Shown: positions 46,818 through 56,151 of the stretch, in pieces
How positions within the stretch are numbered: position 1 is the stretch's first letter
How the letters are laid out: each line of letters begins with the position of its first letter
Assembly: GCF_003347495.1 (NCBI RefSeq)
Contig: NZ_QCXY01000008.1
Span: 62,001 to 126,000 of the forward strand
Length of the DNA stretch: 64,000 bases
Reading direction: 5' to 3'
Source of the DNA: Pleomorphovibrio marinus
GTDB taxonomy: Bacteria; Bacteroidota; Bacteroidia; Cytophagales; Cyclobacteriaceae
The notes under the pieces: generated by a model
Told to the model about the DNA's origin: nothing
Database searches by the model: none
The model's input: only the letters and a program-made list of their open reading frames with translations
Translations under genes and position numbers: made by a program

Positions 46818-47581
46818 TCCTCAAACTTCTTCAGGTGAAAGAATTCCCCATCAAACTCGCCGTACATGCATTGACTTACCCATTCACCTAAGTTGTAATA
46901 GGTAGATTTACCATTGACTTGAAGTTGCAAGGGCAAATGGCGATGGCCAAAGATATAATAATCAAAATGCATCTTGTTTTCGATATCCTTGCAATACTGA
47001 AACAACCATTCCTTGTCCTCCCCCTTGAACTCATCTTCCTTCTTTTCTTCATTGGAGATCCGGCTGCTCTTTGACCATGTTTGTGCCATCCGTATGCCCA
47101 GATCGGGATGTACCCACTTAAACAACCACTGGCAAACCTGATTGGTAAATATTTTCTTCAAAACCTTGTATTTTTGGTCACCGGGCCCCAGACCGTCTCC
47201 ATGCCCAACCAAAAACTTTTTGTGATTTATTTCCATTTCCAGCGGGTTGGAATAGACGGGTATATCCAGTTCTTTGGTAAAATAGTCCTTCATCCATAGG
47301 TCATGGTTGCCGGTAAAGAAGAAAATGGGGATATTTTTCTCCCTCATTTCAGTTATTTTTGCCAGAAAGCGCAAAAAGCCCTTCGGCACTACTTTTTCAT
47401 ATTCAAACCAGAAATCAAAAATGTCTCCTACCAAGAACACGGCCGCAGCCTCTGGAGAAATCTCGTCGAGCCAGCGGACAATTTTTTTTTCCCTAATCTG
47501 GCTTTCTTGGCTATTCGGAGCACCGAGATGGAAATCGGAGGCAAAAAAAACCTTTTGGTTTGACTTTAGTGAAATGTTCAT
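46814..47581 (-). CDS. lpxH: UDP-2,3-diacylglucosamine diphosphatase, LpxH-like
   Basis: 255 residues. Calcineurin-type metallophosphatase motifs in order: DFHLG, GDIFDFW, GNHD, GHGDGLG and GHRHLP, giving the two-manganese site. It removes UMP from UDP-diacylglucosamine in lipid A synthesis, on the cytoplasmic face. Bacteroidota often carry this diverged LpxH form. It is followed by an overlapping propeller-like gene. Confidence 0.85.
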   Translation of the reverse strand: MNISLKSNQKVFFASDFHLGAPNSQESQIREKKIVRWLDEISPEAAAVFLVGDIFDFWFEYEKVVPKGFLRFLAKITEMREKNIPIFFFTGNHDLWMKDYFTKELDIPVYSNPLEMEINHKKFLVGHGDGLGPGDQKYKVLKKIFTNQVCQWLFKWVHPDLGIRMAQTWSKSSRISNEEKKEDEFKGEDKEWLFQYCKDIENKMHFDYYIFGHRHLPLQLQVNGKSTYYNLGEWVSQCMYGEFDGEFFHLKKFEE

Positions 47582-47653
47582 GCCTTATCCTACTTATGGC
47601 AAATATAAACATCAATTATGAAAAACGCCTAACCCCATAGCTTTTCAGACAAG

Positions 47654-47686
47654 CAAAAAAATAGGGGCTTAGCAAGGGCCCCTATT
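47654..47686 (-). terminator. Terminator of ftsH
   Basis: On the minus strand, arms 47686-47678 and 47668-47660 (AATAGGGGC/GCCCCTATT, perfect 9 nt) are followed by a run of T (47660-47654). It lies 27 nt after the ftsH stop. Confidence 0.8.
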
Positions 47687-47712
47687 CGAAATAGTTGTGA
47701 GAATAAGCAAAA

Positions 47713-49830
47713 TCAACTCTTGTTATCCTCTATGATATCCTTTTCCTCTTTTTCGCCGTTGTTTTTGGACTTTTTAATCTTAGCCTTTTTGATGGGCAGG
47801 TCAGGCTCTTCTGCCTTTTTCACCATTTTGTCTTTGGAGGCAGCTTCACTTTCTTCCTTCAATTTTGCCTTTTCGTCCACTGTCCGGGTGAACTTCTCGT
47901 AGGTGGTTTCACTTTCAAAAGGACGTTTGCCAATAATGGCCTCCAGGTCGGTTTGGAAAAGAATTTCCTTTTCCAAAAGGGCTTTAGCCAACTTTTCCAA
48001 CTCCTCTTTCTTACTGTCCAACAAATGTTTGGTACGATCGTAAGCGAAGGTAATCAACTTTCTTACTTCCTCATCAATGGTTTGTGCCGTAGCCTCGGAA
48101 TAGGGTTTGTCAAATTTGTACTCGCTCCCTTTGCTGTCATAGAATGAAACATTACCAATCTTCTCGTTCATCCCATAGATGGAAACTATGGAATACGCCA
48201 TTTTTGTGATCCTTTCAAGGTCACTTAAGGCACCAGTGGATATTTTCCCAAATATGATTTCCTCTGCGGCTCTTCCCCCCAAGGCCATACACATCTCGTC
48301 TATCAATTGCTCTGTCTGATATAGAAACTGCTCTTTAGGGAGATATTGGGCATATCCCAGGGCAGCTATACCCCTAGGTACTATACTTACCTTCACCAAG
48401 GGATCTGCGTGTTCCAAAAACCAACCAGCCACTGCATGGCCGGCTTCATGGTAGGCAACTATCATTTTCTCTTCTGGAGAGATGATCTTGTTTTTCTTTT
48501 CCAAGCCGCCAATTACTCTGTCAATGGCATCCTGGAAATCCTGCATGTCCACGGCATCTTTATTCCTTCTTGCAGCAATGAGTGCTGCCTCGTTACAGAC
48601 GTTGGCGATTTCTGCTCCTGCAAAACCGGGAGTCTGTGCAGCCAATTTCTTAGGCTCCACATCATCGGAAGTCTTGATGGGGGTAAGGTGTACCCTGAAG
48701 ATAGCCTCCCTGCCAACGATATCCGGTTTATCGATGCTGATTTGCCTGTCAAAACGACCCGCCCTTAACAAGGCGGAGTCCAAAACGTCCGGTCTATTGG
48801 TGGCCGCGAGTACAATAACCCCAGAATCCGTTCCAAACCCGTCCATCTCCACAAGCAGGGAATTCAGGGTGTTTTCACGTTCATCGTTGGACCCTGGCAT
48901 TTGACCCTTACCCCTGGATCTGCCTATGGCATCAATTTCATCTATAAATATTATGCAAGGGGCTTTTTCCTTTGCTTGTTTAAACAAATCCCTGACGCGA
49001 GCAGCACCTACACCAACAAACATTTCCACGAAATCAGAGCCGGAAAGAGTGAAAAAGGGAACCCCTGCCTCACCTGCCACGGCCTTGGCCAGCAATGTCT
49101 TTCCTGTACCAGGAGGGCCTATAAGCAAAGCGCCCTTTGGGATCTTTCCTCCCAAACGAGTGAATTTGGAGGGGTTTTTTAGAAATTCCACAATTTCCTC
49201 TACTTCCTCCTTGGCTTCGTCTAAGCCTGCCACATTGTCAAAGGTGATTTTTACCTTGTTCTCTGCATCGAATAGCTGTGCCTTGGATTTACCGACGTTG
49301 AAAATTTGTCCTCCGGGACCACTTGGGCCGGACATTCTCCGCATCATCATCCAGAACAAAAAGAATATCAAAATCAAAAATCCAAAAGAAGATATCCAGT
49401 TTCCCCAGCTTTCCTCTTTTTTGGCGGTATATCCCACCCTTTGCTCTTCCGGTAGTTTTTCCTCCAGTGCATTAAAAGTTTCTATAAAGTTATCCACCGA
49501 GGCCACATTTATCCTGTAATGGGGGCCTGATACATTGTAGAATCGGTTTTGAGCCTCCAATTCATCCATGTAACGTTGGTTGTTCAGGGCCTCCTCGCTG
49601 AGCGTAACTTCAACATAATTTTGGTTATATATTACTACTACTTTTGCAACATCATTGGCCAAAACCATGTCCTCAAAACGCTTCATATTGGTTTCGACTA
49701 CTGCTGAATTTTGGTTGAACCAAGTCACACCAATAAGCACAATTACAGCAGTAATGATTAACCAAAGCTGAAAATTGGGTTTTTGGGGTGGTTTAGGGAC
49801 AAATTTTTTTGATTTATTTTTATCACTCAT
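47713..49830 (-). CDS. ftsH: ATP-dependent zinc metalloprotease FtsH
   Basis: 705 residues. Two membrane helices (about 20-38 and 150-170) flank a periplasmic domain, followed by the AAA module (Walker A GPPGTGKT, Walker [10 protein letters not shown], second region NRPDVLD) and the M41 protease with HEAGHAV. The C-terminus is a long charged tail (about 650-705, rich in K/E/D), as in Bacteroidota FtsH. It degrades misfolded membrane and regulatory proteins. The rsfS gene lies upstream on the same strand, with a repeat-filled gap between. Confidence 0.96.
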   Translation of the reverse strand: MSDKNKSKKFVPKPPQKPNFQLWLIITAVIVLIGVTWFNQNSAVVETNMKRFEDMVLANDVAKVVVIYNQNYVEVTLSEEALNNQRYMDELEAQNRFYNVSGPHYRINVASVDNFIETFNALEEKLPEEQRVGYTAKKEESWGNWISSFGFLILIFFLFWMMMRRMSGPSGPGGQIFNVGKSKAQLFDAENKVKITFDNVAGLDEAKEEVEEIVEFLKNPSKFTRLGGKIPKGALLIGPPGTGKTLLAKAVAGEAGVPFFTLSGSDFVEMFVGVGAARVRDLFKQAKEKAPCIIFIDEIDAIGRSRGKGQMPGSNDERENTLNSLLVEMDGFGTDSGVIVLAATNRPDVLDSALLRAGRFDRQISIDKPDIVGREAIFRVHLTPIKTSDDVEPKKLAAQTPGFAGAEIANVCNEAALIAARRNKDAVDMQDFQDAIDRVIGGLEKKNKIISPEEKMIVAYHEAGHAVAGWFLEHADPLVKVSIVPRGIAALGYAQYLPKEQFLYQTEQLIDEMCMALGGRAAEEIIFGKISTGALSDLERITKMAYSIVSIYGMNEKIGNVSFYDSKGSEYKFDKPYSEATAQTIDEEVRKLITFAYDRTKHLLDSKKEELEKLAKALLEKEILFQTDLEAIIGKRPFESETTYEKFTRTVDEKAKLKEESEAASKDKMVKKAEEPDLPIKKAKIKKSKNNGEKEEKDIIEDNKS

Positions 49831-49874
49831 TTCGATATGTTTGTTTCATGTGTATATAAATGGTCCTTAATGGT

Positions 49875-50030
49875 CGCAACCTGCGCTGCCTGCCCCGTCC
49901 CGATAGCTATCGAGATCGTCGAACTTGTTTCGGGAGAATCTCGCATGTTGCTCCCCCGATACCTATCGGGGGCTATAAAGGCATCTCTCGGTGTGTCGTA
50001 ATTGTCATGCCCGATTTCATGAACTTTTAG
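49875..50030. repeat. Dispersed intergenic repeat, composite
   Basis: Between ftsH and rsfS. Holds TCCCGATAGCTATCGAGA and CCCCCGATACCTATCGGGGG inverted repeats, a GAACTTGTTTCGGGAGAATC segment shared (reverse complement) with 62198-62230, and the TCATGAAATCG/ACGACACAC segment shared with 42571-42680. It is thus a mosaic of modules seen separately elsewhere. Confidence 0.65.
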
Positions 50031-50065
50031 TAAAACGAAATAGAAAAATGAAAGTTCGAATTAAA

Positions 50066-50413
50066 TCAATTAATAACCTTCACCTTTGCATCTCCCCAAA
50101 GCTCTTCCAGGTTGTAAAAACCCCGCTTGTCTTTTAAGAATATATGAGCCACTACGTTAACGTAATCCATTAAGATCCATTGCCGATTATTTTTCCCCTC
50201 ACTTCTCCAAGGCCTTTCTTTATTAACTTTTATCACTTCCTCCTCCACAGACTGGGAGATAGCTTCCAGTTGTGTGTCTGAGTTTCCAGAACAAATCACA
50301 AAAAAATCTGTAACCGTATGGGTGATTTCTCTTAGGTCCATCACCACAATATCGGAAGCTTTTTTTTCCTCCATTCCTTTAATGATTACTTCACTCAGCT
50401 CCTCTGCTGTCAT
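50066..50413 (-). CDS. rsfS: Ribosome silencing factor RsfS
   Basis: 115 residues, standard length. The DUF143/RsfS signature is present: KASDIVVMDLREITHTVTDFFV, ICSGNSDTQLEAIS and RPWRSEGKNNRQWILMDYVN, then VVAHIFLKDKRGFYNLEELWGDA. It binds ribosomal protein uL14 and blocks subunit joining in starvation. It is divergent from birA, sharing a 102-bp region; ftsH follows on the same strand. Confidence 0.95.
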   Translation of the reverse strand: MTAEELSEVIIKGMEEKKASDIVVMDLREITHTVTDFFVICSGNSDTQLEAISQSVEEEVIKVNKERPWRSEGKNNRQWILMDYVNVVAHIFLKDKRGFYNLEELWGDAKVKVIN

Positions 50414-50515
50414 ATAATATTGTTAACTATTGTTTAATTTGCTACCGGAATACTTACACCAATTAGATATGGTTTTTTAAATATGCTTATTATGGTGTAA
50501 AATTACTAATCAATA

Positions 50516-51274
50516 ATGCATAAAATCCTTGCCAATACGGTTTTTTTAGGGAAAGATATCCGCTTCCTGACAGAGTGTCACTCTACCAGCGACCTGGCCG
50601 CTCAATATTTCAAAGAGGGGAATGCCAAAGAAGGCACTATAGTAATTACGGACAAACAAACTAGAGGTAGAGGACAAAGGGGAAATCAATGGTACAGTGA
50701 GCCAAGCAAAAACCTCACCTTTTCTCTGGTGTTGACCCCCACGTTTTTGGATGCTACCGAACAATTCTACCTAAGTATGGCTGTCTCCTTAGGGGTCCAT
50801 GACGCACTTTCCGCATATATTGGTGAGATATATATTAAATGGCCGAATGATTTTGTGCATCAAAAATCCGGCAAAATAGGAGGTATGCTGATTGAAAACC
50901 AACTAAGTACAAAGGGAATTGACCTGTCTATCGTGGGAATTGGCATCAATGTAAACCAGACCTCCTTTCCTTTTCCCAATGTCACCTCCCTAGCATTGCT
51001 TGCTGGGTCGCCGATAGCGAAAGAGGAGTTCTTCAAGTTTCTGGTAAAAGCCATCGAAGACCACTATTTGTTGTTGAGTAGAGGCCGGCGCAGACATATA
51101 AGGAACTCTTATTTGGAGCGGTTATTTAGGGCAAATGAGTGGGCACTTTTTGATGACGGGGAGTTGTTTGAAGGGAAAATTCTTGGCATTACCGATGAGG
51201 GGAAATTGAGGATCGAAAAACAAGACGGTAGGCTAATAAGTTATGCATTTAAGGAAGTAAGTTTTATTTGGTAA
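50516..51274 (+). CDS. birA: Biotin-[acetyl-CoA-carboxylase] ligase
   Basis: 252 residues, the catalytic core without an N-terminal DNA-binding domain. Motifs: the biotin/ATP loop KQTRGRGQRGNQW, SKNLTFSLVL, IKWPNDFVHQKSGKIGGML with the catalytic Lys, and VGIGINVNQT. It attaches biotin to carboxylase subunits. It lacks the winged helix, so it cannot be the biotin repressor. It is transcribed divergently from rsfS; the next gene, ahcY, has its own promoter. Confidence 0.93.
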   Translation: MHKILANTVFLGKDIRFLTECHSTSDLAAQYFKEGNAKEGTIVITDKQTRGRGQRGNQWYSEPSKNLTFSLVLTPTFLDATEQFYLSMAVSLGVHDALSAYIGEIYIKWPNDFVHQKSGKIGGMLIENQLSTKGIDLSIVGIGINVNQTSFPFPNVTSLALLAGSPIAKEEFFKFLVKAIEDHYLLLSRGRRRHIRNSYLERLFRANEWALFDDGELFEGKILGITDEGKLRIEKQDGRLISYAFKEVSFIW

Positions 51275-51304
51275 GCCAAATTTTCTTTTGTGTGGATGAA
51301 TTTG

Positions 51305-51312
51305 TAATTTTG
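51305..51312 (+). promoter_or_regulatory. Promoter -7 box of ahcY
   Basis: TAATTTTG matches TAnnTTTG and lies 34 nt before the ahcY ATG, giving a leader of about 28 nt. That is too short for an S-adenosylhomocysteine riboswitch. Confidence 0.5.
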
Positions 51313-51346
51313 TAACAAATAATATTAGTTTAAACAAGCATATATA

Positions 51347-52666
51347 ATGTCAGAAATCAAATCTAAAAAATACACCAAGTACAAGGTAAAGGATATTTCT
51401 TTGGCCGCATATGGAAGAAAAGAAATCCGCTTGGCAGAGAGCGAAATGCCTGGGCTTATGGCTTTAAGGGAAGAGTATGGGCAAACAAAGCCTTTGAAAG
51501 GGGCGAGAATTGCCGGTTGCCTGCACATGACTATACAGACAGCCGTTTTGATCGAGACATTAGTTGCTTTGGGAGCTGAGGTGACTTGGTCTTCCTGTAA
51601 TATTTTTTCCACGCAAGATCATGCTGCGGCAGCAGTGGCAGCAGCAGGCATCAGTGTGTATGCCTGGAAAGGTTTGACCGCCGAAGAATTTGATTGGTGT
51701 ATAGAGCAAACCTTGTTTTTTGGGGAGGAAAAAGCTCCACTGAATATGATACTTGACGATGGAGGGGATCTTACCAATATGGTTTTGGACAACTACCCTG
51801 AGTTGGTGGAAGGAATTAGAGGGCTTTCCGAAGAGACCACTACAGGGGTACATAGGCTTTATGAACGAATGAAGAAAGGCACACTGCCCCTACCTGCAAT
51901 CAATGTAAACGATTCTGTTACAAAATCTAAGTTTGACAATAAGTATGGTTGTAAGGAATCATTGGTGGATGCCATTAGAAGGGCTACTGACGTGATGATG
52001 GCCGGCAAAGTGGCAGTAGTGGCTGGCTATGGTGATGTAGGTAAGGGCTCGGCAGCTTCCTTGAGAGGTGCTGGTGCCAGAGTAATAGTTACTGAGATAG
52101 ACCCCATATGTGCTTTGCAGGCTGCAATGGACGGTTTTGAGGTTAAAAAAATGCTCAGTGCAGTGCCTGAAGCGGATATCATCGTTACAGCTACCGGCAA
52201 CAAAGATATTATTGGCGAGCCCCACTTCAGGGCAATGAAAGATAAGGCAATTTTGTGCAATATTGGGCACTTTGACAACGAGATAGACATGGCATGGCTG
52301 AACAAGCATTATGGGTCTACCAAGGATGTTATCAAGCCACAAGTGGATTTGTATAACATTGATGGCCAGGATCTTATCGTACTCGCAGAGGGAAGGCTTG
52401 TTAATCTTGGATGTGCTACCGGGCACCCTTCCTTTGTGATGTCAAACTCATTTACCAATCAGACCCTTGCTCAGCTGGAATTGTGGACTAATACGGATAA
52501 CTATGAACCTGGGGTATTTGTATTGCCTAAACACTTGGACGAAAAAGTTGCTTCCCTTCATTTGGCAAAACTTGGAGTAGAACTGGATGAGTTATCTGAA
52601 GATCAGGCAGAATATATAGGCGTAAAACAAGATGGCCCCTACAAGCCAGATTATTACCGGTATTAA
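51347..52666 (+). CDS. ahcY: Adenosylhomocysteinase
   Basis: 439 residues. Signatures include [29 protein letters not shown] with the catalytic Lys/Asp and the NAD motif AGYGDVGKG, then ATGNKDI and the closing KPDYYRY with the Lys-Tyr that contacts NAD in the neighbouring subunit. It hydrolyses S-adenosylhomocysteine to adenosine and homocysteine. A single-gene transcript is suggested by its own promoter box and a terminator. Confidence 0.97.
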   Translation: MSEIKSKKYTKYKVKDISLAAYGRKEIRLAESEMPGLMALREEYGQTKPLKGARIAGCLHMTIQTAVLIETLVALGAEVTWSSCNIFSTQDHAAAAVAAAGISVYAWKGLTAEEFDWCIEQTLFFGEEKAPLNMILDDGGDLTNMVLDNYPELVEGIRGLSEETTTGVHRLYERMKKGTLPLPAINVNDSVTKSKFDNKYGCKESLVDAIRRATDVMMAGKVAVVAGYGDVGKGSAASLRGAGARVIVTEIDPICALQAAMDGFEVKKMLSAVPEADIIVTATGNKDIIGEPHFRAMKDKAILCNIGHFDNEIDMAWLNKHYGSTKDVIKPQVDLYNIDGQDLIVLAEGRLVNLGCATGHPSFVMSNSFTNQTLAQLELWTNTDNYEPGVFVLPKHLDEKVASLHLAKLGVELDELSEDQAEYIGVKQDGPYKPDYYRY

Positions 52667-52701
52667 GAAAACATCTTTCTTGGATATTTTGGATACAGAT
52701 C

Positions 52702-52728
52702 AAAAGGCACCCGCTTAGGGTGTCTTTT
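52702..52728. terminator. Bidirectional terminator after ahcY
   Basis: AAAAGGCACCC (52702-52712) pairs with GGGTGTCTTTT (52718-52728), one G-T pair, with a 5-nt loop that contains the stop codon of the converging gene. The A and T flanks allow action in both directions. Confidence 0.7.
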
Positions 52729-53533
52729 GCATTTCTACACCCTCATCCAGCTGGATGAGGGTATGAGTTTGGCAGTCCTGCACTTGCTGGAAATTCAATC
52801 TGTGCTGAACTGCATTGGAAGTGGTTCTTTCAATGGTCCAGCTTTCTGATCCTGACACGGGTCTGTGAAGGTTTTGAGTCAAGCAGGTTCCTTGGAATTG
52901 CTTAGTCTGTGAAATTTGCATTTCCACTTTTCTGCCGGTTTGGTTTCTTCCCTGTAATTGACCGGTACTCCTAAATCCCGAAATACCCGTGAGGTAATTT
53001 TGGGCCACAATATGATGAAAGGAAACATCCAATTTGGCCCTTGACTTACTGGGGTAAATTATTTCCAGATTTAGTGCATTATCCTCCCATGTACGGCTTT
53101 CTCTGGAACTTTCTACCAAACTTAGCACCCTGAGGCCACTTATACTCGCCTCACCTGTTTGGTAATCCTCGTAAGAGATCAAGACCAGGTCCCTGTTGTT
53201 GATAGGGGACTTCTGATACTGGAGCCTTATACCTCCTCTCCTCATTATGGGGCTTCCATTGCAGGTGCCACTAGCAAAGGATAAGAGCACCTCCTGCTCA
53301 CTATCCTCCAAAGTCACTGAGGGACAACCCGGCAGGTTGGCTACTCTGATTGAATCAGTGTAACTAAAAAAGGTTTGGAAGGCGAAATAGAGGTTTTCAT
53401 CCAATGCTTTTGAAATAAGATAAAGTTCTTCCCCTTCCACAGCTTGGTTGGTTTGCAACCTTCTTACATCAGGATCGATGCAGGAAGATAGTATTAGCAG
53501 CCAAATGGCATAAACAGAGAAATGTTTACTCAT
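52715..53533 (-). CDS. Lipoprotein of unknown function
   Basis: About 272 residues from the ATG at 53533, which gives a clean lipoprotein signal (VYAIWLLILSSC then IDPDV); the longer in-frame version would bury it. The mature part is beta-rich with paired Cys (GCPS, GTCNGS, GTCLTQ, QDCQT), suggesting disulfides in the periplasm or on the surface. No family recognised. Its last codons contain a perfect 24-bp palindrome and its stop lies in a terminator hairpin. Confidence 0.65.
   Translation of the reverse strand: MSKHFSVYAIWLLILSSCIDPDVRRLQTNQAVEGEELYLISKALDENLYFAFQTFFSYTDSIRVANLPGCPSVTLEDSEQEVLLSFASGTCNGSPIMRRGGIRLQYQKSPINNRDLVLISYEDYQTGEASISGLRVLSLVESSRESRTWEDNALNLEIIYPSKSRAKLDVSFHHIVAQNYLTGISGFRSTGQLQGRNQTGRKVEMQISQTKQFQGTCLTQNLHRPVSGSESWTIERTTSNAVQHRLNFQQVQDCQTHTLIQLDEGVEMQKTP
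52739..52762. repeat. Perfect 24-bp palindrome in a coding end
   Basis: Each half is ACCCTCATCCAG, followed by its exact reverse complement, with no loop. It lies within the last codons of the lipoprotein gene, just before the terminator hairpin. Confidence 0.85.
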
Positions 53534-53646
53534 AGAAAAGGGTGTTTTTTGTGACATATAAGCTAAATGGGCAAAGAGTATGCTAAGCATAAGTGCAATT
53601 AAGAAATAAAACCGTAATTTGAAACGAAAAAAACATTACAAGAAAT

Positions 53647-54516
53647 ATGTCATTCCAAACTGGATTACTTAAAGATAATGCATTGAAGGGTAAAGTGGTG
53701 TTGGTTACTGGTGGTGGGACAGGGCTTGGGAAGTCCATGGGACACTATTTTTGCCATTTAGGTGCAAGATTAATCATTAGTAGCAGAAACGAAAGCGTAC
53801 TTCAAGAAACTGCCAGAGAAATGCAGAAACAGCATGGGGAAGAAGTTTTGGCCCTGCCTTGCGATGTTCGAGACTATGAAGCTGTGGCTGGAATGTTTAA
53901 AGAGGCCATAAATCAGGTAGGTCGGGTCGATGCCGTCGTAAACAATGCGGCTGCCAATTTCATCAGCCCTACCGAAAGGCTTTCTCCCAACGCTTTTCAC
54001 ACCATATTGGACATAGTGCTAAAAGGTACAGCAAACATGACATTGGTAGCCGGCAAGCACTGGATTAATTCAGGTCAGGCAGGTAATTTTCTTAATATTG
54101 TTACCACATATGCCTTTACTGGAAGTGGGTATGTGGTACCCAGTGCTGCGGCTAAGGCGGGAGTGCTAGCCATGACCCGGTCTCTTGCAGTGGAATGGGC
54201 AAAGTATAACATACGTTCCAATGCCATCGCCCCAGGCCCCTTTCCTACTGAAGGCGCATGGTCCAGGTTATTACCTGATGAAATGGCAAAGCAATTTGAT
54301 CCTGCCAAAAGAGTCCCTTTAGCTAGGGTGGGAGAGCATCAAGAACTCTCCAATCTTGCAGCTTTCCTTTTAGCCGACCAAAGCGGTTTTATCAATGGAG
54401 AAGTCGTAACTATAGATGGGGGAGAATGGCTTAGGGGCGCTGGGCAGTTCAATGACTTCGATAAGGTACCCAAGGAATTGTGGGATCAGATGGAGAAAAA
54501 GCGTAAAGGAAAATAA
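53647..54516 (+). CDS. SDR of the 2,4-dienoyl-CoA reductase type
   Basis: 289 residues. Rossmann motif TGGGTGLGKS, NNAA in place of NNAG, and NIVTTYAFTGSGYVVPSAAAK, where the usual Y-x3-K tyrosine is replaced by Ser (S-A-A-A-K). That substitution is a hallmark of 2,4-dienoyl-CoA reductases, which use another Tyr. The motif APGPFPTEGAWSRL also matches that group. It would reduce dienoyl-CoA in the degradation of unsaturated fatty acids with NADPH. It converges with the small I9-like gene. Confidence 0.85.
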   Translation: MSFQTGLLKDNALKGKVVLVTGGGTGLGKSMGHYFCHLGARLIISSRNESVLQETAREMQKQHGEEVLALPCDVRDYEAVAGMFKEAINQVGRVDAVVNNAAANFISPTERLSPNAFHTILDIVLKGTANMTLVAGKHWINSGQAGNFLNIVTTYAFTGSGYVVPSAAAKAGVLAMTRSLAVEWAKYNIRSNAIAPGPFPTEGAWSRLLPDEMAKQFDPAKRVPLARVGEHQELSNLAAFLLADQSGFINGEVVTIDGGEWLRGAGQFNDFDKVPKELWDQMEKKRKGK

Positions 54517-54522
54517 ATCAGC

Positions 54523-54753
54523 TTAATCCATTGCGTTGACTTCCCCATCTTCCTCTATGTGTTTTATCCCTTTTACCCTGAGTTCATCCAGGTTTTTTTC
54601 CTGACCAGAACTCTCTCCTGTTATGATTCCCGAAAAGCTAAGTACATCTAGAATCTTGCACCCCTTTTTTCTTAATTGAGTGGCAATTTCTTGCATCTGC
54701 CCTTTCATGTCTTCATCTACTGAGGCAATGAATTTTTTTCCTTTCTGTTGCAT
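54523..54753 (-). CDS. Small I9-inhibitor/propeptide-like protein next to a subtilase
   Basis: 76 residues from the ATG at 54753, 10 bp after the protease stop; a longer in-frame version from 54798 would overlap the protease by 35 bp. The layout KKFIASVDEDMKGQMQEIAT, GCKILDVLSFSGIITGE and VKGIKHIEEDGEVN follows the strand-helix-strand-strand-helix-strand pattern of subtilisin propeptide/I9 inhibitors, which end in a segment like V-x-x-I-E-x-D. It has no signal peptide. It may act in trans to inhibit or chaperone the upstream protease. The family assignment is by pattern and is moderate. Confidence 0.6.
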   Translation of the reverse strand: MQQKGKKFIASVDEDMKGQMQEIATQLRKKGCKILDVLSFSGIITGESSGQEKNLDELRVKGIKHIEEDGEVNAMD

Positions 54754-54763
54754 ATGCCTGTGG

Positions 54764-56083
54764 CTATTGTGGGGCCTGAACGAGACCTGCACCGACATCC
54801 CGGCTGAGGAGGTCTAATTTCCGTGCTCCTTTCAGTAATAACTCCTTGATTTCAGTGGCTGAGGCCTTCGGGTACTTTTCCCACAACATCGCGGTGATGC
54901 CAGCCACAAATGGAGTAGCCATACTTGTACCACTAAGAAATGCATAGTTATGGGGGGAGATATAGGAACTGAATACCCCTACACCTGGACCTGCAATATC
55001 CACTTCACCCCCATCGGGGTTAATACCACCACAGGAAAATTCCGCCACCTTCAAAAACCTGTCCAGAGCAGCCACCGCCAATATGGAAGGGCAATTTGCG
55101 GGGTGGTTTACAGGGCGTACTATACCCTGAGAACGTCTGCTGTCATTTCCTGCTGCTGCGATAACTAGGGTGCCGTTTTCCATAGCCATTTTTCCAATGT
55201 CGTTGAATATTCGGGAATAGGTTTGGCCGGGGTTGGAGGGTGCTCCCAGGGACATGGAGATTACCTTGCAGCCGTTCACCAGGGCCCACTCCATACCTGC
55301 CAAAATGCCACTGTCTCTACCTGAGCCAGCATTTGATAATACTTTTCCAATATAAATATTTGCATTATTTGCTGACCCATATCGTGTTTGAGCCCCTGAC
55401 CTAATGTTTCCTGCTGCATTTCCGGTGCAATGGGTTCCGTGTCCATTTTTGTCCTCTGCCTCTTCCCCCTGTACAAAGGATTTGGAAGTGATTGCTCTTC
55501 CAGTAAACCCAGAGTGACCCATGTAGAAACCGGTATCCAAAATTGCTACAGGAACTTGTTTCCCCGTGTAGCTGCTTTTATCGGAAAGGGTAGCAGTGAC
55601 TCCCCAAAATGCGAAATCGTTATCCTCAAAGCTATCCGGAAGTGTAGGAGGAGAGGGATTGTCTGGGTTTTCAGGGGGCTTGATTCCAAAAATTTTGCAA
55701 AGGAGCAGCCAAACATTGCCTAATATGCTGTTTTTTCTATCCACTTCCAATGCATACACAAAGCGTTCTGGCTCATCGTAAAGAAACATTTTGCTGGATC
55801 TTGCAGAGGTAGTTAGCATGTTTATTTCAGTATCGTGGTTTTCATTGACTACCGCTACCCCGAATTTTTCAAAAACTATCCCATCCGCATTTTCAAAAGC
55901 TTCTACGTAGTCTTCCTCGTGGGTGGTATAGTCACTCGAGAATGCAAGCCTAAGGGAGGCGTTTTTCACCTCCTTGTCAATTTGATTTTGACCCGCATTG
56001 GAGTCGATCATCACAAGCCTTTTTCCGGTAAATTCCGGTTTATTGGTAAGGTCTGCAGGAGAGTCGTTTCTAAAGGGTTTCAT
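54764..56083 (-). CDS. Subtilisin-family (S8) serine protease without signal peptide
   Basis: 439 residues. The catalytic triad is intact: D183 in AILDTGF, H215 in NGHGTHCTG and S387 in SGTSMATPF, with the oxyanion Asn N313 in AAAGNDS. About 170 residues precede the catalytic domain and contain no signal peptide (MKPFRNDSPADLTNKPEFTG start) and no recognisable I9 propeptide. One Pro-rich linker (KPPENPDNPSPPTLPD) joins the parts. It therefore looks cytoplasmic or exported by an unusual route. A tiny I9-like gene follows. Confidence 0.88.
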   Translation of the reverse strand: MKPFRNDSPADLTNKPEFTGKRLVMIDSNAGQNQIDKEVKNASLRLAFSSDYTTHEEDYVEAFENADGIVFEKFGVAVVNENHDTEINMLTTSARSSKMFLYDEPERFVYALEVDRKNSILGNVWLLLCKIFGIKPPENPDNPSPPTLPDSFEDNDFAFWGVTATLSDKSSYTGKQVPVAILDTGFYMGHSGFTGRAITSKSFVQGEEAEDKNGHGTHCTGNAAGNIRSGAQTRYGSANNANIYIGKVLSNAGSGRDSGILAGMEWALVNGCKVISMSLGAPSNPGQTYSRIFNDIGKMAMENGTLVIAAAGNDSRRSQGIVRPVNHPANCPSILAVAALDRFLKVAEFSCGGINPDGGEVDIAGPGVGVFSSYISPHNYAFLSGTSMATPFVAGITAMLWEKYPKASATEIKELLLKGARKLDLLSRDVGAGLVQAPQ

Positions 56084-56151
56084 AGAGAAAGGGTTTTAAA
56101 AATTTGGTTTTAGCATATCAATTTAGCAATAAAGTACTTAAATACAATATT

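Noticed and set aside
51275-51346. S-adenosylhomocysteine riboswitch before ahcY
   Set aside because: The gap is 72 bp and the likely transcript leader only about 28 nt, too short for the known fold, and no pairing was seen.
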